This document shows, one piece after another, positions 7,843-15,700 of a DNA stretch of 22,787 bases. The notes under the pieces are model-generated. The model ran no database searches. It saw nothing but the letters and a program-made list of their open reading frames with translations, and had not been told where the DNA came from. The DNA lies in the NCBI GenBank assembly GCA_041394725.1, contig JAWKHR010000075.1, positions 1 through 22,787 on the forward strand, in the 5' to 3' direction. The translations under genes were made by a program, and so were the position numbers. This stretch comes from JAWKHR01 sp041394725. Lineage in GTDB: Bacteria; Acidobacteriota; Vicinamibacteria; Vicinamibacterales; SCN-69-37. The number at the start of each line of letters is the position of its first letter. The stretch's first letter is position 1.

Positions 7843-9531
7843 TTACTGCAGGCGGACGACGAGGGCGGCGCGGCGGTTGAGCCGGCGCGTCTCCTCGCGC
7901 GCGTTGTCGAACTTCGGCCGCTCCTCGCCGTAGCTGACCGTCGTGATGCGGTCCGCGCTGATGCCGCGGCTCACGAAGTAGTCACGCACCGACTGGGCGC
8001 GACGCTCGCCGAGGGCGAGGTTGTACTCCGTCGTGCCGATGTTGCAGGTGTGGCCCTCGATCTGGATCCGCAGGGCCGCGTTCGCCTGCATCGCCGCGAT
8101 GGCCTCGTCGAGCACCCGCAGCGCGTCGGGCCGCAGCGTCGAGCGGTCGAAGTCGAAGTGCACGTCCTCGAACGTGTAGTCGCGCACCGGCGGCTGCACG
8201 ACCTGGATCGTGATCGTGTCGCTCGCCGTCCCGCCCTTGCCGTCGTTGACGGTGACGGTGAGGCGCACCGGACCGGGCTGCATCGGCGCGGTCCACGGCG
8301 ACTGCCGGTCGGACGGGCTGGTGACCGTGCCGGCGGCCGCGACCCACGCGTACCGCAGCGGATCGCCGTCGGGATCCTGCGCGTCGGCCGTGATGGTCGA
8401 CGTCCGTCCGACCTCGACCGTGCACGGATCACACGCGGCGCGGACGGTCGGCGGCCGGTTGGCCGGCGGCGTCGGCGGGGGCGGCGGGGGAGGCGGCGGC
8501 GGGGGTGGCGGCGGCGGGGGCGCGGTGCGATCGCGCACGCCCGGGTGATAGCCGAGCCGGACCTGCAGGCCGCCCCGGTCCTTCGGAGTGTCGGGGTAGC
8601 CGGCGTCGGACCGCGGCGACATGTGCAGGTTCCACGTCGCGGCCGCGCCGATGAAGAAGCCGTTCGGCGCGCGCCACGTCAGGCCGAGCGACGCCACCAC
8701 GGGGTTCTTCAGCGTCGTCGTGACCGGCACCGGCGATCCGTCGGCGCCGAACTCCCCGGAAGGCGCCGTGATCTGCTTGTCGAAGTAGTTCTCGCCGTAG
8801 AGCTCGGTCGTGACGAGGAAGCCGCCGCTGTATCGCTGCGGGAAGCCCGCGCCGACGCCCCAGCGGAGGCCGTTCGTCAGGTCGTACCCGTCCGGGCTGC
8901 CACGGAACATGACGCCGCCGAAACCCGAGAGCTCGACCGCGGCGTTGCGCGTGGAGACGATGCCGTCGACGGCGAAGTCGGTCTTGCCGCTCGACGTGCC
9001 GTTCGTGTCACTGCCGACGGGCAGCTTGATCTGGGCGCGCAGGGCGACGGCCGCCGGCGCGCTGCTCCGGGCCATCAGGTTGATCTTGCCGCCGACCCAG
9101 AAGTCGCCGAGCTGGTTGCCGGTGAACCCCTCGCGCACGAGCGGGTAGTTGACCAGGATGCCGCCGCCGGTGCCGTCCGGGTTCTGGCCCTCGAAAAAGA
9201 GCGGCCGGGTGTCGCGGTCGATCCGCGTGACGAGGGACCACGCGCCGAAGATCTCGGCGCGGTTGCCGACGCCGACCGCGAAGGTGGCCGGGAAGGTCGA
9301 GATATCCGAGAAGCCCTGGCCGTCGTCGATGTTCGTGCGGTAGAAGCTCACGGCCCACTTCTTGTGGGTGAGGACTTCCGCAGTCGGTACCTCCCAGAGG
9401 CCCGTCGTGCCAGAGGCCGTGGTCGTGGCCGGTCTCTGGGGTTCCGACTGATCCTGCATGCCCTGGGCCGAGGCGGTCGAGGCCCACCCGAGGGCCGCCA
9501 CCAGTACCGCGCTTGCCGCGAAACGTTTCAT
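7843..9531 (-). CDS. OmpA-family outer-membrane protein with N-terminal barrel-like region, poly-proline linker and Ig/PKD-like domain
   Basis: The 562-residue protein starts with a Sec signal peptide (cleavage likely after ASA, residue 22). Next comes a beta-rich region with alternating aromatic residues (about 30-335) that could be an outer-membrane barrel. Then follow sixteen consecutive prolines (338-353), an Ig/PKD-like domain (NRPPTVRAACDPC through TITIQVV), and a C-terminal OmpA peptidoglycan-binding domain. The last contains HFDFDRSTLRPDAL, IQIEGHTCNIGTTEYNLALG and RRAQSVRDYFVSRGI. The OmpA domain anchors the outer membrane to peptidoglycan and is the securest part. ATG 9531 was preferred over GTG 9543 because TGAGG sits six bases upstream and the leader then begins MKRF. 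A promoter is visible at 9604-9633. The gene is monocistronic, convergent with proS and divergent from tatA. Confidence 0.88.
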   Translation of the reverse strand: MKRFAASAVLVAALGWASTASAQGMQDQSEPQRPATTTASGTTGLWEVPTAEVLTHKKWAVSFYRTNIDDGQGFSDISTFPATFAVGVGNRAEIFGAWSLVTRIDRDTRPLFFEGQNPDGTGGGILVNYPLVREGFTGNQLGDFWVGGKINLMARSSAPAAVALRAQIKLPVGSDTNGTSSGKTDFAVDGIVSTRNAAVELSGFGGVMFRGSPDGYDLTNGLRWGVGAGFPQRYSGGFLVTTELYGENYFDKQITAPSGEFGADGSPVPVTTTLKNPVVASLGLTWRAPNGFFIGAAATWNLHMSPRSDAGYPDTPKDRGGLQVRLGYHPGVRDRTAPPPPPPPPPPPPPPPPTPPANRPPTVRAACDPCTVEVGRTSTITADAQDPDGDPLRYAWVAAAGTVTSPSDRQSPWTAPMQPGPVRLTVTVNDGKGGTASDTITIQVVQPPVRDYTFEDVHFDFDRSTLRPDALRVLDEAIAAMQANAALRIQIEGHTCNIGTTEYNLALGERRAQSVRDYFVSRGISADRITTVSYGEERPKFDNAREETRRLNRRAALVVRLQ

Positions 9532-9603
9532 CGTCTGCCTCACCGCGTCAGAGGCCCCACAGACGGGGCCGCATGCCTCGCGTCCGGACGGGAGCCACAG
9601 GCC

Positions 9604-9633
9604 ATGTTAGGACCCTGTCCGCGAGCAAGTCAA
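9604..9633 (-). promoter_or_regulatory. Sigma-70-type promoter of the OmpA-like gene
   Basis: On the minus strand TTGACT (9633-9628) and TAACAT (9609-9604) are separated by 18 bases, matching 5/6 and 4/6 of the consensus hexamers. Transcription would start near 9597, giving a leader of about 65 bases. An inverted repeat (CCCTGT 9613-9618, ACAGGG 9639-9644) brackets the -35 box and part of the spacer, and could be an operator. Confidence 0.6.
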
Positions 9634-9746
9634 CGGAAACAGGGCCTTTTTCGGGCGCTTCACCATGGGGAAGCGGGTGGGAAGGGCGCGTGCCCACGGC
9701 CCGTCGTGGGCGGAGCGCCCTGGCCGGTCCGCCGGGGGCGGCACGG

Positions 9747-9752
9747 TATACT
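9747..9752 (+). promoter_or_regulatory. Candidate -10 element of the tatAC promoter (TATACT)
   Basis: TATACT matches 5 of 6 consensus positions and lies 29 bases before the tatA ATG. No recognisable -35 box lies 16-18 bases upstream. A hairpin with a T-run at 9610-9651 lies upstream and would not block this start. Confidence 0.45.
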
Positions 9753-9781
9753 GGAAAGGACGTTCGAGTCAGGAGCGCATC

Positions 9782-10057
9782 ATGTTTGGTCCACTCGGGT
9801 TCCCGGAACTGCTCATCATCTTCGTCGTCGCGCTCATCGTCTTCGGTCCCCGGAAGCTGCCGGAACTCGGCCGGTCGCTCGGGCGGAGCATCAACGAGTT
9901 CAAGCGTGCGTCGAACGAGCTGCGCAGCACGCTGGACGACGAGATCCGCACCGAGGAGCAGAAGAAGACGACGACCCCGTCCTCGCCCGCCTCACCGGCG
10001 CCGCTCGGCGCTCCGGGGCAGCAGGACACGGTCGCGCGGGGCGAGCAGGGGTCGTAG
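9782..10057 (+). CDS. tatA: Sec-independent protein translocase TatA
   Basis: The 91-residue protein has the TatA plan: a very short periplasmic N-terminus, one membrane helix (PELLIIFVVALIVFG, residues about 8-22), the FGPRKLPELGRSLG hinge, an amphipathic helix (SINEFKRASNEL) and a charged, disordered tail rich in Pro, Thr and Ser. TatA polymers form the pore of the twin-arginine pathway, which exports folded proteins. ATG 9782 is set by AGGAG (9771-9775), six bases away. tatC follows after 30 bases and no tatB is present, so this protein may do both the TatA and TatB jobs, as in minimal TatAC systems. TatA and TatB are hard to tell apart on sequence alone. The length and FGP motif favour TatA. 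Confidence 0.93.
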   Translation: MFGPLGFPELLIIFVVALIVFGPRKLPELGRSLGRSINEFKRASNELRSTLDDEIRTEEQKKTTTPSSPASPAPLGAPGQQDTVARGEQGS

Positions 10058-10087
10058 GGACGCGGATCCGCGAGCGGCCATCCACCC

Positions 10088-10879
10088 ATGTCCCCCAATC
10101 ACGCCGACGGCGGGCCGGCCTACGCCGACGGCGACACGTTCGAGGAGACGCACGACGAACGCTCGCGGATGAGCTTCCTCGAGCACCTCGACGAACTCCG
10201 CCGGCGGATTCTCTACTCCGTCTACGCGCTCGTCGCCAGCTGCGCCGTCACCTTCTACTGGTGGCAGGACATGTTCGTCTACCTGACGAGCTACTTCCAC
10301 CAGTACGGCGGCACGCTCATCTTCACCCGGCCCATGGGCGGGTTCATGTTCAGCCTGAAGATCAGCGCGCTGGCCGGCCTGCTCATCGCGTCGCCGTTCA
10401 TCTTCACGCAGCTCTGGCTGTTCGTCGCGCCCGGGCTCTACGCGCGCGAGAAGAAGGTCGTGGTGCCGTTCGTCTTCTTCTCGACGCTCTTCTTCATCGG
10501 CGGCGCCGCGTTCGCGCACCTCGTGGCGTTTCCCGCGATGTGGAAGTTCTTCGCGAGTTACGAGATCGCGGGGTTGCAGTACTTCCCGACGATCGACGAG
10601 ACGTTCTCGCTCTACGTCAAGACCATCATCGGCATGGGGCTGGTGTTCCAGCTGCCGATGCTCGTGTTCTTCCTGTCGCGGTTCGGCATCGTGACGGCGA
10701 AGTTCATGATCACGAAGTTCAAGTACGCGTTCCTCGGCATCTTCATCATCGCCGCGTTGATCACGCCGAGCGCCGACGTGGTGACGCAGCTGATCTTCGC
10801 GGCGCCGATGCTGGCGCTGTACCTCATCAGCATCGCCGTGGCGTGGCTCTTCGGGAAGAAGCGCGAGGAGGCGGCCTGA
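10088..10879 (+). CDS. tatC: Sec-independent protein translocase TatC
   Basis: TatC is the polytopic receptor that binds twin-arginine signal peptides. The 263-residue product carries the signature MSFLEHLDELRRRI (from residue 28) before the first membrane helix, then ASPFIFTQLWLFVAPGLY, a region near FPTIDETFSLYVK, and six hydrophobic segments ending at VAWLFGKKREEAA. The acidic, hydrophilic N-terminal 27 residues are somewhat longer than in many TatC proteins. A start at the internal Met 28 is possible but would leave no leader before the signature. The ATG at 10088 has no clear ribosome binding site. A perfect 12-base palindrome (CGCGGATCCGCG, 10061-10072) lies just after the tatA stop. 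The gene is very probably co-transcribed with tatA. Confidence 0.95.
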   Translation: MSPNHADGGPAYADGDTFEETHDERSRMSFLEHLDELRRRILYSVYALVASCAVTFYWWQDMFVYLTSYFHQYGGTLIFTRPMGGFMFSLKISALAGLLIASPFIFTQLWLFVAPGLYAREKKVVVPFVFFSTLFFIGGAAFAHLVAFPAMWKFFASYEIAGLQYFPTIDETFSLYVKTIIGMGLVFQLPMLVFFLSRFGIVTAKFMITKFKYAFLGIFIIAALITPSADVVTQLIFAAPMLALYLISIAVAWLFGKKREEAA

Positions 10880-10890
10880 GCCGCCCGACC

Positions 10891-10899
10891 TGCTAGGAT
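10891..10899 (+). promoter_or_regulatory. Candidate extended -10 element before the S41 protease (TGCTAGGAT)
   Basis: TGC TAGGAT lies between tatC and the protease gene. Transcription would begin near 10905, right at the ATG at 10907, implying a leaderless or very short-leader transcript. The same bases also supply AGGATGGAG, which can act as ribosome binding site on a longer tatAC transcript, so the match could instead reflect translation signals. Confidence 0.3.
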
Positions 10900-10906
10900 G
10901 GAGCGC

Positions 10907-12529
10907 ATGCGCAGAACCGCCTTTCCGGCCGCCGTGATCGTGATTCTCGGGTCCGCCATGGCGGGCGGGCTGCTCGGATCCCAGATGTCGGCCAGCCGCC
11001 AGGAGCGCGCCGAGGCGCGCGACCGCATTTTCTCGGCGGCGCTCGCGGCGGTCGAAACCGGATACGTCGAACCGGTCGATACCGAACAGGCGGTCTACTC
11101 CTCGATCACGGGGATGCTGAACACGCTCGACCCGCACTCGAGCTTCTTCACGCCGCGCGACTTCGCGCAGATGCGCGAGCGCCAGGAAGGCCGCTACTAC
11201 GGCATCGGCATCAGCATCGTCGCCGCGCCCAACGGCGACATCACGGTCACGTCGCTCTTCGAGGGATCGCCGGCCTACCGCGCGGGCATCCGCCGCGGTG
11301 ACGTGCTCGCGAAGGTCCGCGAGGAGAGCACGAAGGGCTGGTCCACCGAGGACGTCGTCGCCAAGGTCCGCGGGCCGAAGGGCACGACCGTGGACATCTC
11401 GATCCGCCGCCCGGGCGTGGAGAAGCTGTTCGACCTCACGGTCGAGCGTGACGAGGTCAAGATCGTCTCGGTGTCCACCGCGTTCATGCTCCAGCCGGGC
11501 ACGGGCTACCTGCGGCTGCAGGATTTCTCCGAGACCAGCAACGACGAGATCGGCGCGGCGCTCCAGAAGCTCGGCGGGATGGGCATGCAGCGCCTCATCC
11601 TCGACCTGCGCGACAACCCCGGCGGGCCGCTCGACCAGGCCATCGCGATCGCCAACCGGTTCCTGCGCAAGGGCCAGATGATCGTCTACACGCGCGGTCG
11701 GATCGAGAACTCCGATTTCGACTACCGCGCGCAGGAGCAGGGCAGCAACCCGGACGTCCCCCTCATCGTGCTCGTCAGCCGCCGCTCGGCCAGCGCGTCC
11801 GAGATCGTCTCGGGCGCCATCCAGGACCACGACCGCGGCCTCATCATCGGCGAGACGACGTTCGGCAAGGCGCTCGTGCAGTCCGTCTTCCCGATTTCGG
11901 CGGGCGCCGGCCTGGCGCTGACCACCGGCCGGTACTACACGCCGTCGGGCCGGCTCATCCAGCGCCCGTGGGACGGCTCGTTCGACGAGTACCTGACCTA
12001 CTCGCTGCGTTCGCAGAACGGCAACAAGCAGCACGACCCGGCGCTGCTGAAGTACACCGACTCGGGCCGCAAGGTGTACAGCGGCGGCGGCATCGAGCCG
12101 GACCACTTCATCGAGGGCCCCGTCGAGGGCTTCGACCCGCAGCGCTTCTCGCGCCTGCTGGTCTCGCGCGGCGCCTTCATCGGCTTCGCCGAGCAGTTCC
12201 GCAAGGCGGGCGACACCCGCCGCGCCTCGGCCTCGGCCGCCGCGTTCACGGTCGGCGACGACTGGCAGGTCACCGACGAGATGCTGGCCGCCTTCCGGCA
12301 GTACCTCGTCTCGCAGCGCGTCCGCATCGACGAGGCCGCGTGGACGAAGGACCACGACTTCCTCAAGGCGATGATCCACTTCGAGGTGGACAACGAGTTC
12401 AGCTTCGAGGAGGCCCGCCGGAACCTCTCCAGCGTGGACCCGCAGGTGCAGGCCGCCCTCGGCTACTTCGACGAGGCGAAGCGCCTCCTCGAGACCGCCC
12501 GATCGGCCGGAGCCGGCGGGGGCCGCTAG
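10907..12529 (+). CDS. ctpA: S41 family C-terminal processing serine protease
   Basis: The 540-residue protein begins with a short basic end and one hydrophobic helix (AAVIVILGSAMAGGLLG), suggesting an inner-membrane anchor or signal peptide with the enzyme in the periplasm. An N-terminal helical segment (NTLDPHSSFFTP) precedes a PDZ domain (about 75-170, with GSPAYRAGIRRGDVL). The S41 core includes LILDLRDNPGG and the catalytic dyad: S296 in SASASEI and K321 in TTFGKALVQ, 25 residues apart, with Q325. A C-terminal helical extension of about 130 residues follows. Such proteases trim C-termini or degrade envelope proteins. I chose ATG 10907 over ATG 10898 because AGGATGGAG lies just upstream of it. 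The gene follows tatC by 27 bases. Confidence 0.93.
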   Translation: MRRTAFPAAVIVILGSAMAGGLLGSQMSASRQERAEARDRIFSAALAAVETGYVEPVDTEQAVYSSITGMLNTLDPHSSFFTPRDFAQMRERQEGRYYGIGISIVAAPNGDITVTSLFEGSPAYRAGIRRGDVLAKVREESTKGWSTEDVVAKVRGPKGTTVDISIRRPGVEKLFDLTVERDEVKIVSVSTAFMLQPGTGYLRLQDFSETSNDEIGAALQKLGGMGMQRLILDLRDNPGGPLDQAIAIANRFLRKGQMIVYTRGRIENSDFDYRAQEQGSNPDVPLIVLVSRRSASASEIVSGAIQDHDRGLIIGETTFGKALVQSVFPISAGAGLALTTGRYYTPSGRLIQRPWDGSFDEYLTYSLRSQNGNKQHDPALLKYTDSGRKVYSGGGIEPDHFIEGPVEGFDPQRFSRLLVSRGAFIGFAEQFRKAGDTRRASASAAAFTVGDDWQVTDEMLAAFRQYLVSQRVRIDEAAWTKDHDFLKAMIHFEVDNEFSFEEARRNLSSVDPQVQAALGYFDEAKRLLETARSAGAGGGR

Positions 12530-12538
12530 TCGGCCCCC
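12518..12538 (+). terminator. GC hairpin spanning the protease stop codon
   Basis: GGGGGCCG (12518-12525) and CGGCCCCC (12531-12538) form a perfect 8-base-pair stem with a 5-base loop that contains the TAG stop. No T-run follows directly, and a short one (TTTT) appears about 20 bases later. It may be a weak terminator or a 3'-end protecting structure. Confidence 0.42.
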
Positions 12539-12562
12539 AACATATAGCGCCCGTCCTTTTCC

Positions 12563-12591
12563 TTGCCGCTTCAGGTAGCGCTTGCTAGACT
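12563..12591 (+). promoter_or_regulatory. Candidate smc promoter
   Basis: TTGCCG (12563-12568) and TAGACT (12586-12591) are 17 bases apart, and the -10 is preceded by TGC (12583-12585) as in an extended -10 promoter. Each hexamer matches 4 of 6 consensus positions. The start point would be near 12598, leaving a leader of about 143 bases. Confidence 0.5.
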
Positions 12592-12597
12592 GACGCG

Positions 12598-12740
12598 GTG
12601 ATCCGGCCCCCGGGGCCCCGCCTCGTGCGGGATGGGGTCGGGCGCACCCGGCATCCCGCGTTCCCAGCCGCTCGAGGATCGAAAGCACGGGTGTCACTTT
12701 CGACCCAGGCGGCTGTCGTGCTGTACGGCGCAGAGCATCC
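12598..12740 (+). other. Structured untranslated leader of smc
   Basis: The leader contains a near-palindrome at 12605-12617 and a strong hairpin, GCGGGATG (12627-12634) with CATCCCGC (12652-12659). The hairpin is extended inside by GGGT/ACCC with a two-base bulge. A short GAAAG/CTTTC pair lies further down. There is no coding frame with its own ribosome binding site, and I recognise no known riboswitch. The structure may affect smc translation or mRNA stability, but this is inference. Confidence 0.4.
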
Positions 12741-15700
12741 ATGCGACTTTCGAAACTGCACATCTCGGGCTTCAAGAGCTTTCCCGACCGCGCCGAACTT
12801 GGCTTCGACGACGGCGTCACCGCGATCGTCGGGCCGAACGGCTGCGGCAAGAGCAACGTGGTGGATGCCATCACGTGGGTGCTCGGCGAGCAGAGCGCCA
12901 AGAGCCTGCGCGGCGAGCGCATGGAAGACGTCATCTTCAACGGCAGCGAGGCCCGGAAGCCGACCGGGGCCGCCGAGGTGCGCCTCAAGCTGAGCCAGGT
13001 CGCGCAGGCCGCGATGCGCCGGCTCGGGGAGAGCGCCGACGAGGACGAGCTGCTCGACGGCGCGCCGATCGTCACCCGCGACGTCGAGATCGGCCGGCGG
13101 CTGTACCGGTCGGGCGAGAGCGAGTACCTGATCGACGGCCAGGTCTGCCGGCTGCGGGACGTCCACGACCTGCTGATGGACTCCGGGCTCGGCGTGAAGG
13201 CCTATGCGGTGATCGAGCAGGGCAAGATCGGCCAGATCCTCTCGTCGCGGCCGGCCGAGCGGCGGTCGCTCATCGAGGAGGCGGCCGGCGTCACGAAGTA
13301 CAAGTCGCGCCGGCGCGCCGCGGAGCTGAAGCTCGAGGCGGCGCAGCAGAACCTGACGCGCATCGACGACATCATCTTCGAGGTCGAGAAGCAGCACGCC
13401 GCGCTCAAGCGCCAGGCCTCCCGCGCGCGGCGCTACCGCCGCCTTCGCGAGGAGCTGCGGCGGTGGGAGCAGGTGCAGTTCGCGCGCCGCTACGACGCGC
13501 TCGCGCGCGAGATCGAGGCGGCCTCGTCGCGGCTCGACCAGGCGCGTTCGGAGGAGGCGGCCGCGGCGGCGCACGTGGCCGAGCTCGAAACCGCGCTCGA
13601 GACGGTGCGCATCGGCCTGGCCGAGGCCGAGGCGGCGTCCACCGCGACGCGCGAGCAGGCGCACGCCCGCGAGCTCGACATCGAGCGGCGCCAGCAGCGC
13701 ATCACCTTCGACCGGCAGCAGATCGAGGACCTGGCCGGGCAGGCCGCGGCCTTCGACGCCGAGGCGCGCGAGCTCGAGACGCGGCGCGCGCCGGCGCGCG
13801 AGGCCATCGAGCGCCAGGAAGCCGCGGCCACGGCCGCGCGCACGCAGCTCGAGGAGCGCGCCCGGCTCGTCGAGGCCCGGCAGGCCGAGTACGCCTCCGC
13901 GCTCGCCGCGGTCCAGGCCGTCGAGGCCGAGTCGGACTCGACCCGCGCCGCGGTGCTTGCCTCGACCTCCACGCTCTCGGCCCTCCAGCAGGCGCGCGAC
14001 CACGCCGCCGCCGCCCGGGATCGGGTGGCCGCCGAGCGCGAGCGCTACGAGGTGGAGTCGCGCGAGCTCGCGGCCGAGGCCGACCGCACGCGCGAGGCGC
14101 GGGACGAGGCCGGCCGCGCCCTCGACGAGGCCCGCGCGGGGCTCGAGGCCGCGACCACCGCGCGGCAGTCGGCCGAGGCCGACCTCTCGCGCCAGCGCGC
14201 CGAGCACGACACGCTGGCGCAGCGCCTGTCCGCGCACCAGCGTGAACAGGCCGCGCGCGAGGCGCGCCTCCGGTCCCTCGAGGAGCTCGAGGCGAGCCGG
14301 GCGACGTTCGGCGACGCCGCGCGCTTCCTGCTCTCCGCCTCCACCGAGGCCGTCCGTCACCACGGCGCCGTCGCCGATCACCTGACCGTCGAGCGCACCT
14401 GGGAGCGCGCGGTGGACGCCCTGATGGGCGACCTCCTGCAGTACGTCGTCGTCGACGAGGCGTCCGACGTCACGACCGCGCTCGGCCTGCTCGGCGGCCA
14501 CGACGCCGGCCGCAGCGGATTCCTCGTGCTGGGCGACGCCGCCGGCGACGCGGGGCGCGCCCAGGCCGAGCCGCTCGTGGTGCCGCCCGGCGCGCGCGCG
14601 CTCGAGAGCCTGGTCCGCGCGACGGGGCCGCACGCCGCGGCGGTGTCGCGGCTCATCGGCCGCGCGCTGGTGGTCGACTCGTTCGACGAGGCGCGGCGGC
14701 GCGCGGCGACGGTGTCCGTGCCGGTCGCCACGCGCGACGGCGAGGTCTTCCGGGGCGCCTGGCTCGTCGAGGGCGGGTCGCGCCAGGACGCGCGCGGCAT
14801 CCTCGAGAGCCGCGCCGAAATGCTGGCGCTCCGCGACCGGGTCACCGAGGCCGAGCGCGCGGGCGCCGAGCTGACCGCGGGGCGCGAGGCCCTCGCCGAG
14901 GCCATCGCCGGGGCTGCCGCGGCCCTCGCCGCCCAGGTCGCCGACCTGCACACCCGCGAGAAGGCCATCGTCGGCCTCGAGGGCCGGACCGCCCGCGCCG
15001 CCGAGGACCTGGCGCGCCTCGAGCGCCGCCTCGAGGTCGTCGCGACCGAGCACCGGCGCGCCGAGGAGGAAGCGCGCGCCGCCGAGACGCGGCGCGAAGA
15101 AGCGGTCGCCGCGATCGCCCTGCACGAGACCCGCCGGCTCGAGGCCGAGGGCCGGCTCGACGGCGTCCTGGCCTCGCTCCAGTCGTCGCGCGGCGAGGCC
15201 GAGGGCCGGATGCGCCTCGTCACCGAGGCCCGGACCGAACAGGCCGCGCTGCACGAGCGCGTGCTCGCCCTCGACGCCGACGTCGCCAGGCTCCACGAAG
15301 CGGCCCGCGAGCTCGACGCGCGCCTCGAGTCGCGCCGGGCCGACATCCGGCGCACCGAGGTCCGGCGCGAGGAGCTCCGGCAGTCGATCGCGCAGACCGA
15401 GCAGCAGCTCGACGAGGACGTGCGCACGCTCGAGACGCTGCGCGGCCGCATCCGCGAGATGGACGAGCAGCTCACGGACCTCCGCGCGCAGTTCGGCCGG
15501 CGCGACCAGGAGATCCGCGGCGCCCGGCACCGGCTCGAGGAGGTGCGCCAGCAGGTGATGCAGTCCGAGGTCGCGCGCGCGACCGCGCAGTCGGACCTGA
15601 CCCACCTCGGCCAGACCTGCCTCGAAGCCGTCGGCGCCACGCTCGACGAGGTCGTCGAGGCGGTTGCGCGGATGGAGGAGGCCGGCGAGCTCGCCGCGCC

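Noticed and set aside
8050..10896. A 948-codon plus-strand frame across the OmpA-like gene, tatA and tatC, and a 1027-codon minus-strand frame over 9992-13075
   Set aside because: Both cross recognised genes in other frames and have Arg/His/Gly-rich compositions without domains. Stop codons are simply rare at this GC content.
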